Positions 18,276 through 27,683 of a stretch of 64,000 nt of DNA are shown here, one piece after another. The stretch is from contig JABLUY010000140.1 of the NCBI GenBank assembly GCA_013306675.1, positions 1-64,000 on the forward strand. Reading direction: 5' to 3'. The stretch is from Thraustochytrium sp. TN22 (taxonomy: Eukaryota > Sar > Bigyra > Thraustochytrida > Thraustochytriidae). Position 1 is the stretch's first letter. Each line of letters begins with the position of its first letter. A model generated the notes under the pieces. It had not been told where the DNA came from. It saw nothing but the letters and a program-made list of their open reading frames with translations, and did not search any database. The translations under genes were made by a program, and so were the position numbers.

Positions 18276-18829
18276 GGCACGTTCTCGTCGGGAGCGCCGG
18301 CAACGGGTTCACGCAGACGAAGCGAGCAGTGAGCGTGCAGTGGCGGCGCCGCTTGGCGTCGCGGGACACCGCGAGCTCTGGGCCGAGTACAGGGCCGTGG
18401 ACGGGGACACCTTCAAGTTTTTCGTGCTCGACGCGGGCTCCAAGGCGCTGCTGGTGGTCTGGCGTGAGGACGCGCCGCACGGCTGGGGGCAGAATCTCGT
18501 CGTACGCCTGTGCAACAAGCAGCACCAGCGCAAGCCTGGAGTGCGCATCGGCAGCGTCAAGGTCGCGCGGATTTTAAGACGCACCGCGTGACCGTGGGCA
18601 GGAGCGCGCATCGGCAAAAGACGCTCGCGCTGCCCTTTGCCCTCGACCCGACCAAGGTTTACTACGTGCAAGGGAGGGCGGTCGTGGACGGCTCGTTCAC
18701 CGTGCGCGCCCGTCGACACAGCGCCATCGGCAACTTCGAGCTCGTCGTCTCCAACAAGCGAAAAGGCCGGCGGGTGGGACCAAGACCATCACCGAGGCGC
18801 CCGGGGACGTTTTCCTGCAGGACACGCGG
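18276..18829 (+). pseudogene. Decayed first unit of the 195-residue repeat protein
   Basis: Pieces of one more repeat unit can be read here, but in changing frames. RWHVLVGSAGNG matches the unit start, GHRELWAEYRAVDGDTF and DAPHGWGQNLVV match the middle, HRVTVGRSAHRQKTLALPFALDP the next part, and EAPGDVFLQDT the end. About four small length changes separate these pieces within some 550 bp, and the distance from the first tryptophan codon to that of the next unit is 629 bp instead of 585. Either this unit has decayed in place or the assembly is poor here; the intact frame begins just after it, at 18830. Confidence 0.7.
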
Positions 18830-20722
18830 ATGGCCGTTCAGCTGCGCACCAAGGAGTCCAAGGCAAGCAGTGTGGGCGTCAAGTCTCACTCACAGGCCAA
18901 AGACTGGACGATCTCGTTGGGCGCGGTGGGCACCGGCGGTGCCGGCACGCCACGCGCCAAGACCGTGCCAGCTCCCGCGGACCTCGCGGGCCGAGAGGAG
19001 CTTTGGGTCGCGTACGATGCGTATGGGCATGACTCCTTCGAGTTTCGCTTGCTGGACATTGGGGGCAGGCTGCAGCTGCTCGCGTGGCGCGCAAATGCGC
19101 CTCACGGCTGGGGCCAGCACCTCGTCGTGCACGTGAGCACCGCCCCGCTGCAGCCCGCCCTCAACAAAAAGGTCGCGTGCCTGGGCCAGGTCGTGCCGGT
19201 GGGTGAGCGCCGGGTCTCAATCGGCCCAAGTGCAGCACAGCAAAAGCTCCTCGCGTTGCCCTTCGCGTTTGACAAGGCCCAGGCGTACTACCTGCGAGAG
19301 AGCGACGGCGCCAACGCCATGTTCGACGTGCAGCTTCGACGCGTGGAGCACGGCTTCGAGCTGGTGGTCACGAGCAAGCATGGCGGCGGTTGGAGCAGCA
19401 GTCCCACACTGGTCCTTCTCGAGGCGCCAGAGGACGCGCTGCTCGAGGACCTTGGCAACAACCTGCGCCTGCGCCTCGACGCCGGCAATTGGAGGGTCTC
19501 CGTTGGCGCCATGCGCGACGGCGGTCACGGCGCCCCGCGTGCCAAGACCGTCCCTGCCCCGCGTGAAATCATTGGTCGTGGCGACCTGTGGGCGGCCTAC
19601 CAGGCGGACGACGACGAAGCCTTCGACTTCTGCCTGCTCAGCATGGGCGGCGTGCTCCAGCTGCTCGCGTGGCGTGTGGACGCGCCGCACGGCTGGGACA
19701 GCCACCTCGTCGTCCACCTGACCACCGAGCAACCTGAGCACGTGTTCAACCTGCGCGTGGCCCACGTTGGGGGTATTGTGCACATGCGCGAGCACCATGT
19801 GGTGGTCGGCCGGAGCGCGGAGCAGCAGAAGTCGCTCGGGCTGCCGTTCGCCTTTGACCCGTCCAAGGCGTACTTTCTGTCGGACGCCGACGCCTCGGGC
19901 GCCAGCTTTGACGCCCACGTCCGTCGCCTCCACGAGGGCTTCGAGCTGGTCGTGACCCACAGGTTCGGCGGCGGCTGGGACCATCATGCCACCCTCGTCG
20001 TTCTCGAGGCCCCGGTTGCCGTGCGCCTGCAGGACACCGGCCACGCTCGGCTCATCTCGCTCCGCGAGGGCGAGTGGAGGGTCGCGGTCGGCTCGGTTGG
20101 CCGCGGCGAGAAGAAGACGCCGAGGGCCAAGACGGTCCCCGTGCCAGAAGGCATGGCCGGCTGCGGCGCGCTGTGGGCTGCCTACCGAGCGGTCTCTAAG
20201 GACACCTTCGAGTTCCGCCTCCTCGACCTGGATGGCGACCTCGTCCTCTTGTCCCGGCGCAAGGACGCAGACCATGGATGGGGACAGAACCTCGCCGTGA
20301 AGCTAAGCACTCAGCAGCCGTGGCGACTCTTCAAGCGCGTCGCGCGCGTGGACAAGCCTGTGCGCCTCTCCAAGCGCTACGTCCTCATCCCCAGGAGTGC
20401 AGGGCCGCATAGCGTGCTCCAGCTCCCGTTTGCTCTCGACCCGTCCAGGACCTACTATCTGTCCGGAGAACTGCCCGAGTCCTTTGACATTAGTGCCCAT
20501 GTCCACCAGCGCTCCGAGCTCAGCATCCACAGCAAGCAAGGCGGCGGCTGGCACGACGACCTCCTGCTGCCCATTTTCGAGGCGCCTCTCGACGTTTTTC
20601 TGCATGAGGCAGCCAACTTCACGCGGCTCGTGGTCAAACGAGTCGCCGCGGGACCAGTGCCGCCCCCTCGCCCGCCCTCTCCCTCGGCTCCGCCTCCGCC
20701 TCGCCGGGGTTTCCATCTTTGA
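18830..20722 (+). CDS. Protein of three tandem 195-residue repeats, family unknown
   Basis: A 630-residue frame made of three repeat units starting at about residues 25, 220 and 415. The matching tryptophan codons lie at 18905, 19490 and 20075, exactly 585 bp apart each time. Each unit runs: W-x-V-S-V-G, then PRAKTVPxP, then LWAAYxA..FxFRLLDxxG, then APHGWGxxLVVxLST, then ALPFAFDPxxxYYL, then FELVVxxxxGGGW and LEAP. The alternating hydrophobic pattern suggests a beta-sandwich or beta-propeller-like fold, possibly with two subdomains per unit. I do not recognise the family. No signal peptide or membrane segment is visible; the C-terminus is Pro-rich (PPPRPPSPSAPPPPRR). The ATG at 18830 falls inside the end of the decayed unit, so the original start was probably further upstream. 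Confidence 0.7.
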   Translation: MAVQLRTKESKASSVGVKSHSQAKDWTISLGAVGTGGAGTPRAKTVPAPADLAGREELWVAYDAYGHDSFEFRLLDIGGRLQLLAWRANAPHGWGQHLVVHVSTAPLQPALNKKVACLGQVVPVGERRVSIGPSAAQQKLLALPFAFDKAQAYYLRESDGANAMFDVQLRRVEHGFELVVTSKHGGGWSSSPTLVLLEAPEDALLEDLGNNLRLRLDAGNWRVSVGAMRDGGHGAPRAKTVPAPREIIGRGDLWAAYQADDDEAFDFCLLSMGGVLQLLAWRVDAPHGWDSHLVVHLTTEQPEHVFNLRVAHVGGIVHMREHHVVVGRSAEQQKSLGLPFAFDPSKAYFLSDADASGASFDAHVRRLHEGFELVVTHRFGGGWDHHATLVVLEAPVAVRLQDTGHARLISLREGEWRVAVGSVGRGEKKTPRAKTVPVPEGMAGCGALWAAYRAVSKDTFEFRLLDLDGDLVLLSRRKDADHGWGQNLAVKLSTQQPWRLFKRVARVDKPVRLSKRYVLIPRSAGPHSVLQLPFALDPSRTYYLSGELPESFDISAHVHQRSELSIHSKQGGGWHDDLLLPIFEAPLDVFLHEAANFTRLVVKRVAAGPVPPPRPPSPSAPPPPRRGFHL

Positions 20723-20953
20723 TCGTGGCCGCTTTCCCGCATGGCATGGGAAAAATCAGCCCTGCCGAAGCCGTTGGAAGAATCAACGGTGGTAACATCA
20801 TGTTGAAGTTGTCTGAACGTGCGCGCCAATTTTGCCAGGACCCGGCGCGGCGTCACTTGACTCGGACTTGACAACCAAAGGTTCTTTCCATCTTAGCTAG
20901 CTAGCTAGCTAGCTACGTAGCCGCCCGGCGGGCGGCGCTCGGCGCATGGCAAC
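20723..20953. other. Short intergenic region with AGCT run
   Basis: 231 bp between the repeat protein and the metacaspase. It carries the AGCT run at 20894-20915 about 40 bp before the metacaspase ATG. Confidence 0.5.
20894..20915. repeat. AGCT tandem run
   Basis: Five AGCT units immediately upstream of the metacaspase start, ending in TACGTAGC. Confidence 0.9.
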
Positions 20954-23581
20954 ATGAAGGACGCGGGCTCGGGCGTGCGCTGGGCGCTGCCGGGGCGGCT
21001 CTCGGTGCGCGTAGAGGCGTGCCAGGGTCTGCGCAGCGTGCACCGCGCGACCTTTATCTTTGGGGAGCAGGAGCCGTACGTGGAGGTGGCGCTGCTACTC
21101 AGGAGCCGCGATGCGCTGGCGTACGAGGCGCAGAAGCGGCAGGAGGCGCTCGTGCAGCGGCTCTCTGACAAGGTCCTCGGCCGCCAGCGCGACGTGGGCG
21201 ACCTGAGCGAGGCGGCGTTGGCCAAGCTCGTCCTGGACGCGACGGCGTGGCGGCGAACGCGCGCCGTGCCGCAGGGCGGGACGGACCCGCGATGGGAGGA
21301 GGACAGCCGCGACGACTGGGGGCGCACGAGCGTCGTGCAGCTGCGCTTTCCGGGCCGCGACCCGAAGCAGAGGGCCTCGGCGCCGGTGCGGCTGGCGCTG
21401 CGCGTCATGGACGTGGAGAAATCGCGCCCGGACCAGGAGATTGGGATCGGCGTCCTGGAGCTGGAGAAGGCCATGACTTGCGCGGGCCAATTCATTCCGC
21501 TGGAGTGCCGGCTGGAAGAAGGCGCCGGCCTCGTGCGTCTGCAGGTGATGCTGGAGCCCTGGTCGCCGCTCGCGATGCGCGGGTTGCTGCACGTCAAAGT
21601 GCACCGCGCCGAGGCGCTGCGGCGCGTGGCGCGCTTCAGCAGTGAAGACCCCTTCGTGCTTGCCGAGCTCTTTCCCTGGGGCATGCAGGCCCGATCCACG
21701 ACTTGCGTGGACGGCGCACGCGACCCGAACTGGGGCTCTGGCGGCGGCGAGGACATAACGCTCGCGTTCCCAGGCCTTGACGACCAGGGCGTCGCGGACA
21801 GCGGCCTCGGCTTGGGACTGCGCCTGACGGTCCTGGACGAGGAGCGTCTGCGCTCCAACCGGCCTATGGGGCGGGCCTGGGTCGACGTTGCCGAGGTCGT
21901 CCGGCGCGCGCTGCGCGCGCCAGGCCACAAGGATGAGGAGGCCGCGGCCACCAGCGCGGCCGCCACGGAGTGGGTTTCGCTCTGGGACTGCAAGCACGGC
22001 GTGGAGGCGTGCGGCAGGCTCCAGATATCGCTGGGCTTTGAGCCGAGCTTCACGCTGCAGGACCAGACGCAGCCGGCTGCCATGCCAGACGGCGGCGGCG
22101 GCGGCCAGCGGCGCGGGCTTCTCATCGGGATTAACTACGTGGGCCAGGGCCCGAATGAGCTGCGCGGCTGCCACAACGACGCCCGGGAGATGCAGGCGCT
22201 GCTGCAGCAAAAGTTCAAGGCGAGCACGATGCGGCTGCTCGTGGACGAGGCTGGCGGCGACCCGGCCTGCATGCCCACGGCGCGCAATATCCGCATGGGC
22301 CTCCGCTGGCTGCTGGAGGGCGCGCAGGCGGGCGACGCGCTGTATTTGCACTACTCCGGCCACGGGTCCTTTGTGGGGGACGAAGATGGCGACGAGGACG
22401 ACGCGCAGGACGAGATCCTCGTGCCGGTCGACTTTGACCCGAGGGACCCGAGGTCCTTCATCTCGGACGACGAGCTGCGCAGCGAGTTCTTCGAGCAGCT
22501 GCCCAAGGGCGTCGACCTGACCGTGGTCTTTGACTGCTGCCACAGCGGGACGCTGAGCGACCTCAAGCTTCTGCCGACCAAGGCGGCCGGGGCCCGCGGC
22601 GCCCCAGGGCCGCCAGTGAGCAAGCGCGAGGTGGAGGTGGACGGTGAGGTGCGTTCGAGGTTTCTGCCTCCGTGCGAAGCGGTGCTGCGCAGGATCGCGG
22701 AGCTGCGTGCCGGGCGCCCGCAGAGCGACGCCACGGCGTCGCGGCAGCGGAAGAACATGGCACGCTCTCGTGCTGTCGCTCGCGCCAAGCAGGGGTCCGC
22801 GGTGGCCGTCCTGAGCGGCTGCCGCGACGATCAGACCTCGGCGGACGCCTTCTTGGACGGAGCCTACACGGGCGCGCTGACCTGGGCCCTGCGCAAGATC
22901 ATGTGCGAGGACGCAGTTTTGTCTGTGGGCGACCTCCTTTCGCGCGTGCAGGCGATGTTGGCCGCGCGCTCCATGACGCAGGTCCCGCAGATGAGCTTGG
23001 GCTCTGCCAAGACCGCGCATTCGCCCTGGATGGGCGCCTGGAGCGCCGTCGGCAGCCCCGTCGCCACGGGCAGTGCCCCGGAGTCGCCCGACAGCGGGGA
23101 ACGCGAGACGAAGGGGCCCACCACGACGACAGACGAGAAGGGAAAGAGCTCCGACGCGACCCGAGAAGCCCCCCCGTCGGAACGTAGCCAGGCCAGGGAA
23201 GTGTCAGAGGCAAGGAGAACATCCGAAACGCAGACGTCAAGGAGAAGGTCCACAGCTCCAACAAAGCAGGAGGCCCTGAACCAAGGATCGAGGCCGCAGC
23301 CCGAGGCCAAGGCAGACTCAGAGTTGTTGCTGGACCCGCCAAAGCCAGTCGCAGTCAGATCTGACAGCATGGCGTCTTCGCAGGTAGCAAGAGGAGGCAG
23401 ACGGCCGGCGTGGCAAATTCTCGACCCAACACACCTAAATTATCTGGCACCGCAGTCGTTGATTGCGGGCGTGACGCACGAGGTGGCCGCAGCGTTGCCA
23501 TCGCTCCCAGGTTGGGGGGGCAAGACGAAGAAGAATCGTGTGCAGCCAGCGAACGGCATGTGCGGCGTGAACGGTAGGTAA
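20954..23581 (+). CDS. Metacaspase with N-terminal C2-like domains
   Basis: An 875-residue protein. Two C2-like beta regions precede the protease: residues about 12-190 (RLSVRVEACQGLRSV, with a helical insert) and about 208-345 (GLLHVKVHRAEALRRV...DPFVLAELF, then DPNWGSGGGEDITLAF). The metacaspase (peptidase C14 clan) domain covers about 390-670, with RRGLLIGINYVG, catalytic histidine in LHYSGHGS (H470) and catalytic cysteine in VFDCCHSGT (C529), preceded by a DEDDAQDEILVPVDF calcium/acid loop. Metacaspases cut after Arg or Lys and are often calcium-activated; C2 domains usually give calcium-dependent membrane binding. The protein kinase-like or LSD1 zinc-finger prodomains of plant types are absent. 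A Ser/Lys-rich tail of about 150 residues follows. The ATG at 20954 is well placed and the frame is intact. Confidence 0.9.
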   Translation: MKDAGSGVRWALPGRLSVRVEACQGLRSVHRATFIFGEQEPYVEVALLLRSRDALAYEAQKRQEALVQRLSDKVLGRQRDVGDLSEAALAKLVLDATAWRRTRAVPQGGTDPRWEEDSRDDWGRTSVVQLRFPGRDPKQRASAPVRLALRVMDVEKSRPDQEIGIGVLELEKAMTCAGQFIPLECRLEEGAGLVRLQVMLEPWSPLAMRGLLHVKVHRAEALRRVARFSSEDPFVLAELFPWGMQARSTTCVDGARDPNWGSGGGEDITLAFPGLDDQGVADSGLGLGLRLTVLDEERLRSNRPMGRAWVDVAEVVRRALRAPGHKDEEAAATSAAATEWVSLWDCKHGVEACGRLQISLGFEPSFTLQDQTQPAAMPDGGGGGQRRGLLIGINYVGQGPNELRGCHNDAREMQALLQQKFKASTMRLLVDEAGGDPACMPTARNIRMGLRWLLEGAQAGDALYLHYSGHGSFVGDEDGDEDDAQDEILVPVDFDPRDPRSFISDDELRSEFFEQLPKGVDLTVVFDCCHSGTLSDLKLLPTKAAGARGAPGPPVSKREVEVDGEVRSRFLPPCEAVLRRIAELRAGRPQSDATASRQRKNMARSRAVARAKQGSAVAVLSGCRDDQTSADAFLDGAYTGALTWALRKIMCEDAVLSVGDLLSRVQAMLAARSMTQVPQMSLGSAKTAHSPWMGAWSAVGSPVATGSAPESPDSGERETKGPTTTTDEKGKSSDATREAPPSERSQAREVSEARRTSETQTSRRRSTAPTKQEALNQGSRPQPEAKADSELLLDPPKPVAVRSDSMASSQVARGGRRPAWQILDPTHLNYLAPQSLIAGVTHEVAAALPSLPGWGGKTKKNRVQPANGMCGVNGR

Positions 23582-23943
23582 TCTTCGAGCGCAGGAGAGC
23601 CAACAACAGGGCTAGCGCGGCAAGGCGCTCTGGTCTCGCAAGCGAATGCGCACGTGAGACTGCCTCGAGAGACATTGTAAAGTGAACTGCTAGCGCGCGT
23701 AACTTCCTCACTGCCCACCGCGGTGGGTGGCGCCAAGCACTGGCGGGTGCTCGCGCACGCCGCGACTCACGCTCGATGTTTAGGCGCGCAAACCCTGAGC
23801 TTGGGCAAGGGATGTGATTTTCCTGCGGCCATGGCCATCGTCATCGTCATCATCCGTCATCATCGTCATCATCTTCCTCACAAATCTTCCTCACAAAGTC
23901 ATCGGTTTCTGTTTCTGATCGGTTTCTGTTTCTGAGTTTTCAA
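23582..23943. other. Tail-to-tail intergenic region
   Basis: 362 bp between the metacaspase and MEMO1 stops. It contains CATCGTCATC-type runs (about 23836-23880) and two small direct repeats (CTTCCTCACAAA twice at 23871-23898; CGGTTTCTGTTTCTGA twice at 23902-23935). No gene is seen. Confidence 0.6.
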
Positions 23944-24891
23944 TCATTGTGCGGCTTGCTCTTCAAGCGGAGCGGTGACGACAGCGGAGGCATACGAGAC
24001 CGAGGAGTCAGAAGTCCGCGTGCAGGCAGAGGACTGAGCGTACTTTACAAAGGAGACGGCAAAGGGCGTGGAAGAGGCGTCGATGGCACTAAGCAGCACG
24101 CCAATGGGGTGGCGGCCGCAAATCGTGTTGCGTGTCTCGCGCAAGTAGGCGGTGAAGCCCGGGACGTCGAGGCGCTCAATGAGGGACATGCCGCGGCGGT
24201 CGAGCTGCTCGATGCTCTGGTGGATGGCGCCGGCGGCGGGGTCGTGCGGCGTGTAGCCGAAGCGCTTGCCCCAGTGGCAAAAGTCAGAGCTGATGACGAA
24301 GAAGTTGGTCGGGTCGGAGAGGTAGGGCTCGAGGAGGCGGCCGAGCGCGGCTTCCGATTGCGGGCTGAGGTTGCCAACCATGATGGGGACGATCTTAAAG
24401 GCGTGGCCCCGCATGACGTGAAAGACGTAGGGCAGGTGCATCTCGATGGAGTGCTCCTCCTCGTCGGTGCTGCGGCTCATGGTACAGAAAGTGTCGGCGG
24501 GCGCGCGGTCGCGGAGCTCGCGGATGACGTCGGCGTCGAGGTCGAGCGCGCCGAGCGGCGTGGCATACTGGGACGCGCTGGAGAGCGCGGCGTTGGTCAG
24601 GTACACATGGTGCGAGGGCCCGAGGATGAAGACCCGGCGCACGCGCGAGGCGTCCAGGTGCTTGTAGGCCCAGGCGGCCGTGGGGCCCGAGTACGAGTAG
24701 CCGGCGTGCGGCGCGATGACGCCGCGCGGCGCGTGGCCCTCCGGCACGCCGCCCTCCTCGCCGCCGCCGCCCGCGCGCGCCGTCGCCAGCCAGCCCGAGA
24801 GCTGGCCGTCCAGCGTCTCGGCGCGGTCCGAGTACCACGAGCTCGCGTGCAGCGCCTTGCGCACGTACGTGCTGGCGGCCATCGCCGCCAT
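23944..24891 (-). CDS. MEMO1: MEMO1 family protein
   Basis: A 315-residue protein matching the MEMO1 (mediator of ErbB2-driven motility) family along its whole length. Signature parts in order are GVIAPHAGYSYSGPTAAWAYKHL, FILGPSHHVYLTNAAL, EEEHSIEMHLPYV, IVPIMVGNL, FVISSDFCHWGKRFGYTP and RNTICGRHPIGVLL. The fold is related to extradiol dioxygenases, and the conserved histidines (APHAGY, SHH, SDFCHWG) and the TICGRHP cysteine are kept. Animal MEMO1 links receptor signalling to the cytoskeleton and is reported to bind copper or iron; in protists the role is unknown. The start is a double Met (MAAMAAS) at 24891. An Ala/Gly-rich insertion lies near residues 37-50. Confidence 0.93.
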   Translation of the reverse strand: MAAMAASTYVRKALHASSWYSDRAETLDGQLSGWLATARAGGGGEEGGVPEGHAPRGVIAPHAGYSYSGPTAAWAYKHLDASRVRRVFILGPSHHVYLTNAALSSASQYATPLGALDLDADVIRELRDRAPADTFCTMSRSTDEEEHSIEMHLPYVFHVMRGHAFKIVPIMVGNLSPQSEAALGRLLEPYLSDPTNFFVISSDFCHWGKRFGYTPHDPAAGAIHQSIEQLDRRGMSLIERLDVPGFTAYLRETRNTICGRHPIGVLLSAIDASSTPFAVSFVKYAQSSACTRTSDSSVSYASAVVTAPLEEQAAQ

Positions 24892-25213
24892 CGTCTCTGC
24901 GGACCGCCGCCGCCGCGCCCGGCCTCTCCGCTGCCCCGCCTCACGCTGCGCCTGCCTGCGCTGCGCTGATTCCCGCTGCGCGTCGCGCGTCTGTTCTTCG
25001 TCCTGATGGCCGACTCCGACGCGAGGCCGCCGCGCTCTTGATCTTTTTCCGGGTTCCGCTGTCTCTCATCAAGCAGTTCCGTGTGCGACCAGAGCTTTTA
25101 CGAAGCCCGAGTCCGAGTTCAATGCGAGCGCCGAGCGCTGCCTAGCTTCTGCGTCCGCAACTGCAACAGCGCATTGCAGAGCATTGCAGAGCAGCGCGCA
25201 GCACGGCGAATGA

Positions 25214-25274
25214 GCTCTCGTTGGCCTGTTTGCTGGGACGATCAGCTTTCGTTGACCTGTTTGCTGGGACGAAA
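25214..25274. repeat. Two-copy direct repeat, 31 bp unit
   Basis: The word TGTTTGCTGGGACGA with its left flank CTCTCGTTGGCC (first copy) or CTTTCGTTGACC (second copy) occurs twice in tandem. Confidence 0.9.
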
Positions 25275-25573
25275 CAGGAGGGAATTTTCAACCTCTGAGA
25301 GCCTGGGTTCTTCCGGCTAGGGATTTAAATCCCTGCGTGCGTGGGCTACACCGCGTTAGGGCTGCAGCCCATTGCGCGCCATTGCGCTGGAAGTCTAACT
25401 TACGGTTAGGTCCACCACTGCGCTAGAAGTCTTACCATCCCTGACAGCTGCTACTGGAAGGAGCAAAGTCGAGCGAGAGCTTGCTTACCGTAACGATTCA
25501 TGACCGAGGGACTCAGCGGCGCAGCGCGGCGGTCGCGCGGCGGCGCAGTGTGGCATCGCAGTGCTGCGGCGCT

Positions 25574-25616
25574 CTGGCAGCGCTGCCAGTGCAGCGCTGC
25601 ACACTGGCAGCGCTGC
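25574..25616. repeat. Cluster of perfect palindromes with core GCAGCGCTGC
   Basis: CTGGCAGCGCTGCCAG (25574-25589) and GTGCAGCGCTGCAC (25589-25602) are perfect palindromes sharing one base, and a third GCAGCGCTGC follows at 25607-25616. The three cores are spaced 13 and 16 bp apart. Confidence 0.9.
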
Positions 25617-26626
25617 ATTGGAGTTCATGAAACAGCAGGAACTTGAGCCGCCACAACGCCTGGAGAGTCGCATCGCATCGCATCATCACGAACACGAAAC
25701 AGTCTGTTCCGTCAGGCTGTTCCGTCCGACGACTAACATGTAAGAAGTTACTTTCTGATCATGCCAATGGCGCGGCCGCGGTGCCCGGGTGCACGCGGAG
25801 GCTGGAGCAGAGAGGCGCACTCAACCGGTGCCCAAATGAAAGTGCAAGACGTGGACGCGGAGGCCAGCTCCATGCGGCACGGATACTCGCAGTAGAGGAC
25901 CTTGTGGTTACGAACCTACGGCCAGTGTGTGCGGTGCTGTGCGGTCCAGCGCGGAGGCTGGAGTAGAGGCGCTCTCAGCCGCCGGGGCGCGCAGGGCGAG
26001 CAGACCCGGCAACCCTCGCTCCGTGCAGCCAGGCCAAGAACGAGCTGTGGAGCTGTGCTGCGCGCAGCCCGCCTTCCGTGTGTAGAGTTTCGGCAGTCGG
26101 TGTCTGTCCAGAAGTGATGGGCACCGAGGTCCCGTCGTGACGTGACGTCGTCTCCCTTGGCGCCGGATGTTGGCGCGAGTCACGTTGCTTGTGCTGCTTG
26201 TGCTGCTCGCTGCGCTCTGCTCGCGGGCTGCCAATTCTCTCCGTATAACTTAGGCCTAGTCATAGTTACGCGGAAGCGAGTTACTGACTGCGCCGGAGAG
26301 GAGCCAAATCTTGGTTTGGGCTGCTCGGCGACCTGCGCAAGCGCCCTTGAACTAGGCCTACTAGCAGCTAAGCATGCTGAGAGGGTCCAGGCGCCGTCCC
26401 CGCATGCCCCGGCAACGTTTGGCCGTGCTGCTGAGAGCGCAAGCTGTGTGCAACGTGCGCCAGCGTGCGCGTTGGTCGAGACACTTGTAGAGCGAGCTGA
26501 GCGGGCCGGGCAAGCCCGAAGTTGCGCCTAGGCCGGCCGGCGGCCCCTGGAATTTCCGGGGCCTACTAGTACTCCAGGCCCCGAGCGCGAGGCCTGCGCA
26601 AGACACCTGCATCGAGTTGTGCACAT

Positions 26627-26649
26627 GCTAGCTAGCTAGCTAGCTAGCT
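26627..26649. repeat. AGCT tandem run
   Basis: Five to six units of GCTA in the middle of the gene-poor region. Confidence 0.9.
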
Positions 26650-27002
26650 GCTACACAGCTGGCTCGTGCTCTCATCGAGCACGCCCGCAACTTACATTTA
26701 CGCCCCTTAGAACGTGCCCGATTTGATCAACGCGCATCAACGCGCATCAATGCATGTAACTCTCGGGCCATTGGACAGCGTCACTGAGTGTGCTCAAAGT
26801 TACGGGGACTCTTGTTGACAGGCAGGAGAGCGCGCCGCGTGCTGGAACGCCGCGCTGCAGCAGCCCGGGCCAGTTTGTCGCTCGCACCAGCAGTCCGTGA
26901 TCTGCTGCTTGTAGGCAAGCAGCGCAAGCAGAGCCGCAACATACCTGCTGAGCTAGCTACCGCTCGAACAGGACAGACGCGTGTGGCAGGAGCGAGAGAG
27001 AG

Positions 27003-27683
27003 ATGAGCAAGCTCGATGTGCCCATGGCAGTGGCTGTATCCGAGCAACAGGAGATGCGTCGTGATGATCAGACAAAGCGTGCCTTGCCCCAGCTTCGTGC
27101 GGGTACGAACTATTCTGCGTCTTGGCTCGTCGAACCCTTACCAGCCATTAAGAATCCCGGTACGAGTTTCGCTAGATACACGCACACAACTTCTTTGGAT
27201 ATCTGGGACGATACAGGCACGCTCGTAATGTCGTTCAAACTGGGAACAGACGAAATCATTTTCGGCGGCACGGCGACCAGTATCCGTGGGCACGTCTCAA
27301 AGTCCCCAACTGAGGTTAGAATCGCAGGCCTAGGCACCACCCTTATGAGAGTGGCTTTTATAGAGGCCGGAACCCGCGAGGTGGAGTACACAAACGTATG
27401 CTGTCAGACAAAGACGAGAATCGAGACCTTCTACGCGATTCGAGGATTCGTGGGGAATGCGAGCGACGCCACCTTTGCACACGGTTCGGGTATAATCAAT
27501 CTTGCCACTGGTAGGACTGATGGCCGTTCCACGAACATTGACGACTTCTACAGTGACTATGACGAGCCCCAAGGGCCCAAGGTCTACTACAGAGCATTTC
27601 GCGTGGAGGTTGATCCAGATTGCGATAATCCTGGTGATGTGGTGCTCTTTGCTTTGGCCGCCTACCTACTGACGCACCCGTAA
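27003..27683 (+). CDS. Orphan 226-aa protein of atypical base composition
   Basis: I do not recognise this protein. It begins at ATG 27003 (MSKLDVPMAVAVSEQQEM) and is intact. After a charged N-terminus, a beta-rich pattern starts near residue 40: TSLDIWDDTGTLVMSFKL, DEIIFGGTATSIRGHV, LMRVAFIEAGTREVEY, KTRIETFYAIRGFVG, KVYYRAFRVEV, and it ends with the hydrophobic helix DVVLFALAAYLLTHP. A beta barrel closed by a C-terminal hydrophobic helix is the scheme of Tubby/scramblase/LOR folds, so this is a weak structural guess. Codon use is unlike that of all neighbours: A- and T-ending codons are common (for example the stretch encoding KLGTDEIIF), and the surroundings are also lower in GC. That may mean recent transfer, a younger gene or relaxed selection. 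Confidence 0.6.
   Translation: MSKLDVPMAVAVSEQQEMRRDDQTKRALPQLRAGTNYSASWLVEPLPAIKNPGTSFARYTHTTSLDIWDDTGTLVMSFKLGTDEIIFGGTATSIRGHVSKSPTEVRIAGLGTTLMRVAFIEAGTREVEYTNVCCQTKTRIETFYAIRGFVGNASDATFAHGSGIINLATGRTDGRSTNIDDFYSDYDEPQGPKVYYRAFRVEVDPDCDNPGDVVLFALAAYLLTHP

Larger units (their letters stand above)
24892..27002. other. Gene-poor region of lower GC content
   Basis: About 2.1 kb with visibly more A and T than the neighbouring coding DNA and no ORF I can support. It holds a two-copy 31-bp repeat (25214-25274), a cluster of perfect palindromes (25574-25616), an AGCT run (26627-26649) and a small tandem ATCAACGCGC repeat near 26727-26750. A 129-residue ORF at 26142-26531 has Cys/Ala-rich random composition and is not called. 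Confidence 0.5.

Noticed and set aside
25300-25345. Hairpin-like segment near GGGATTTAAATCCC as a possible tRNA or attachment site
   Set aside because: No cloverleaf arms, no TTCRA loop, and only a plain short palindrome.
26142-26531. 129-residue ORF in the gene-poor region
   Set aside because: No motif, composition as expected by chance, and no good start context.
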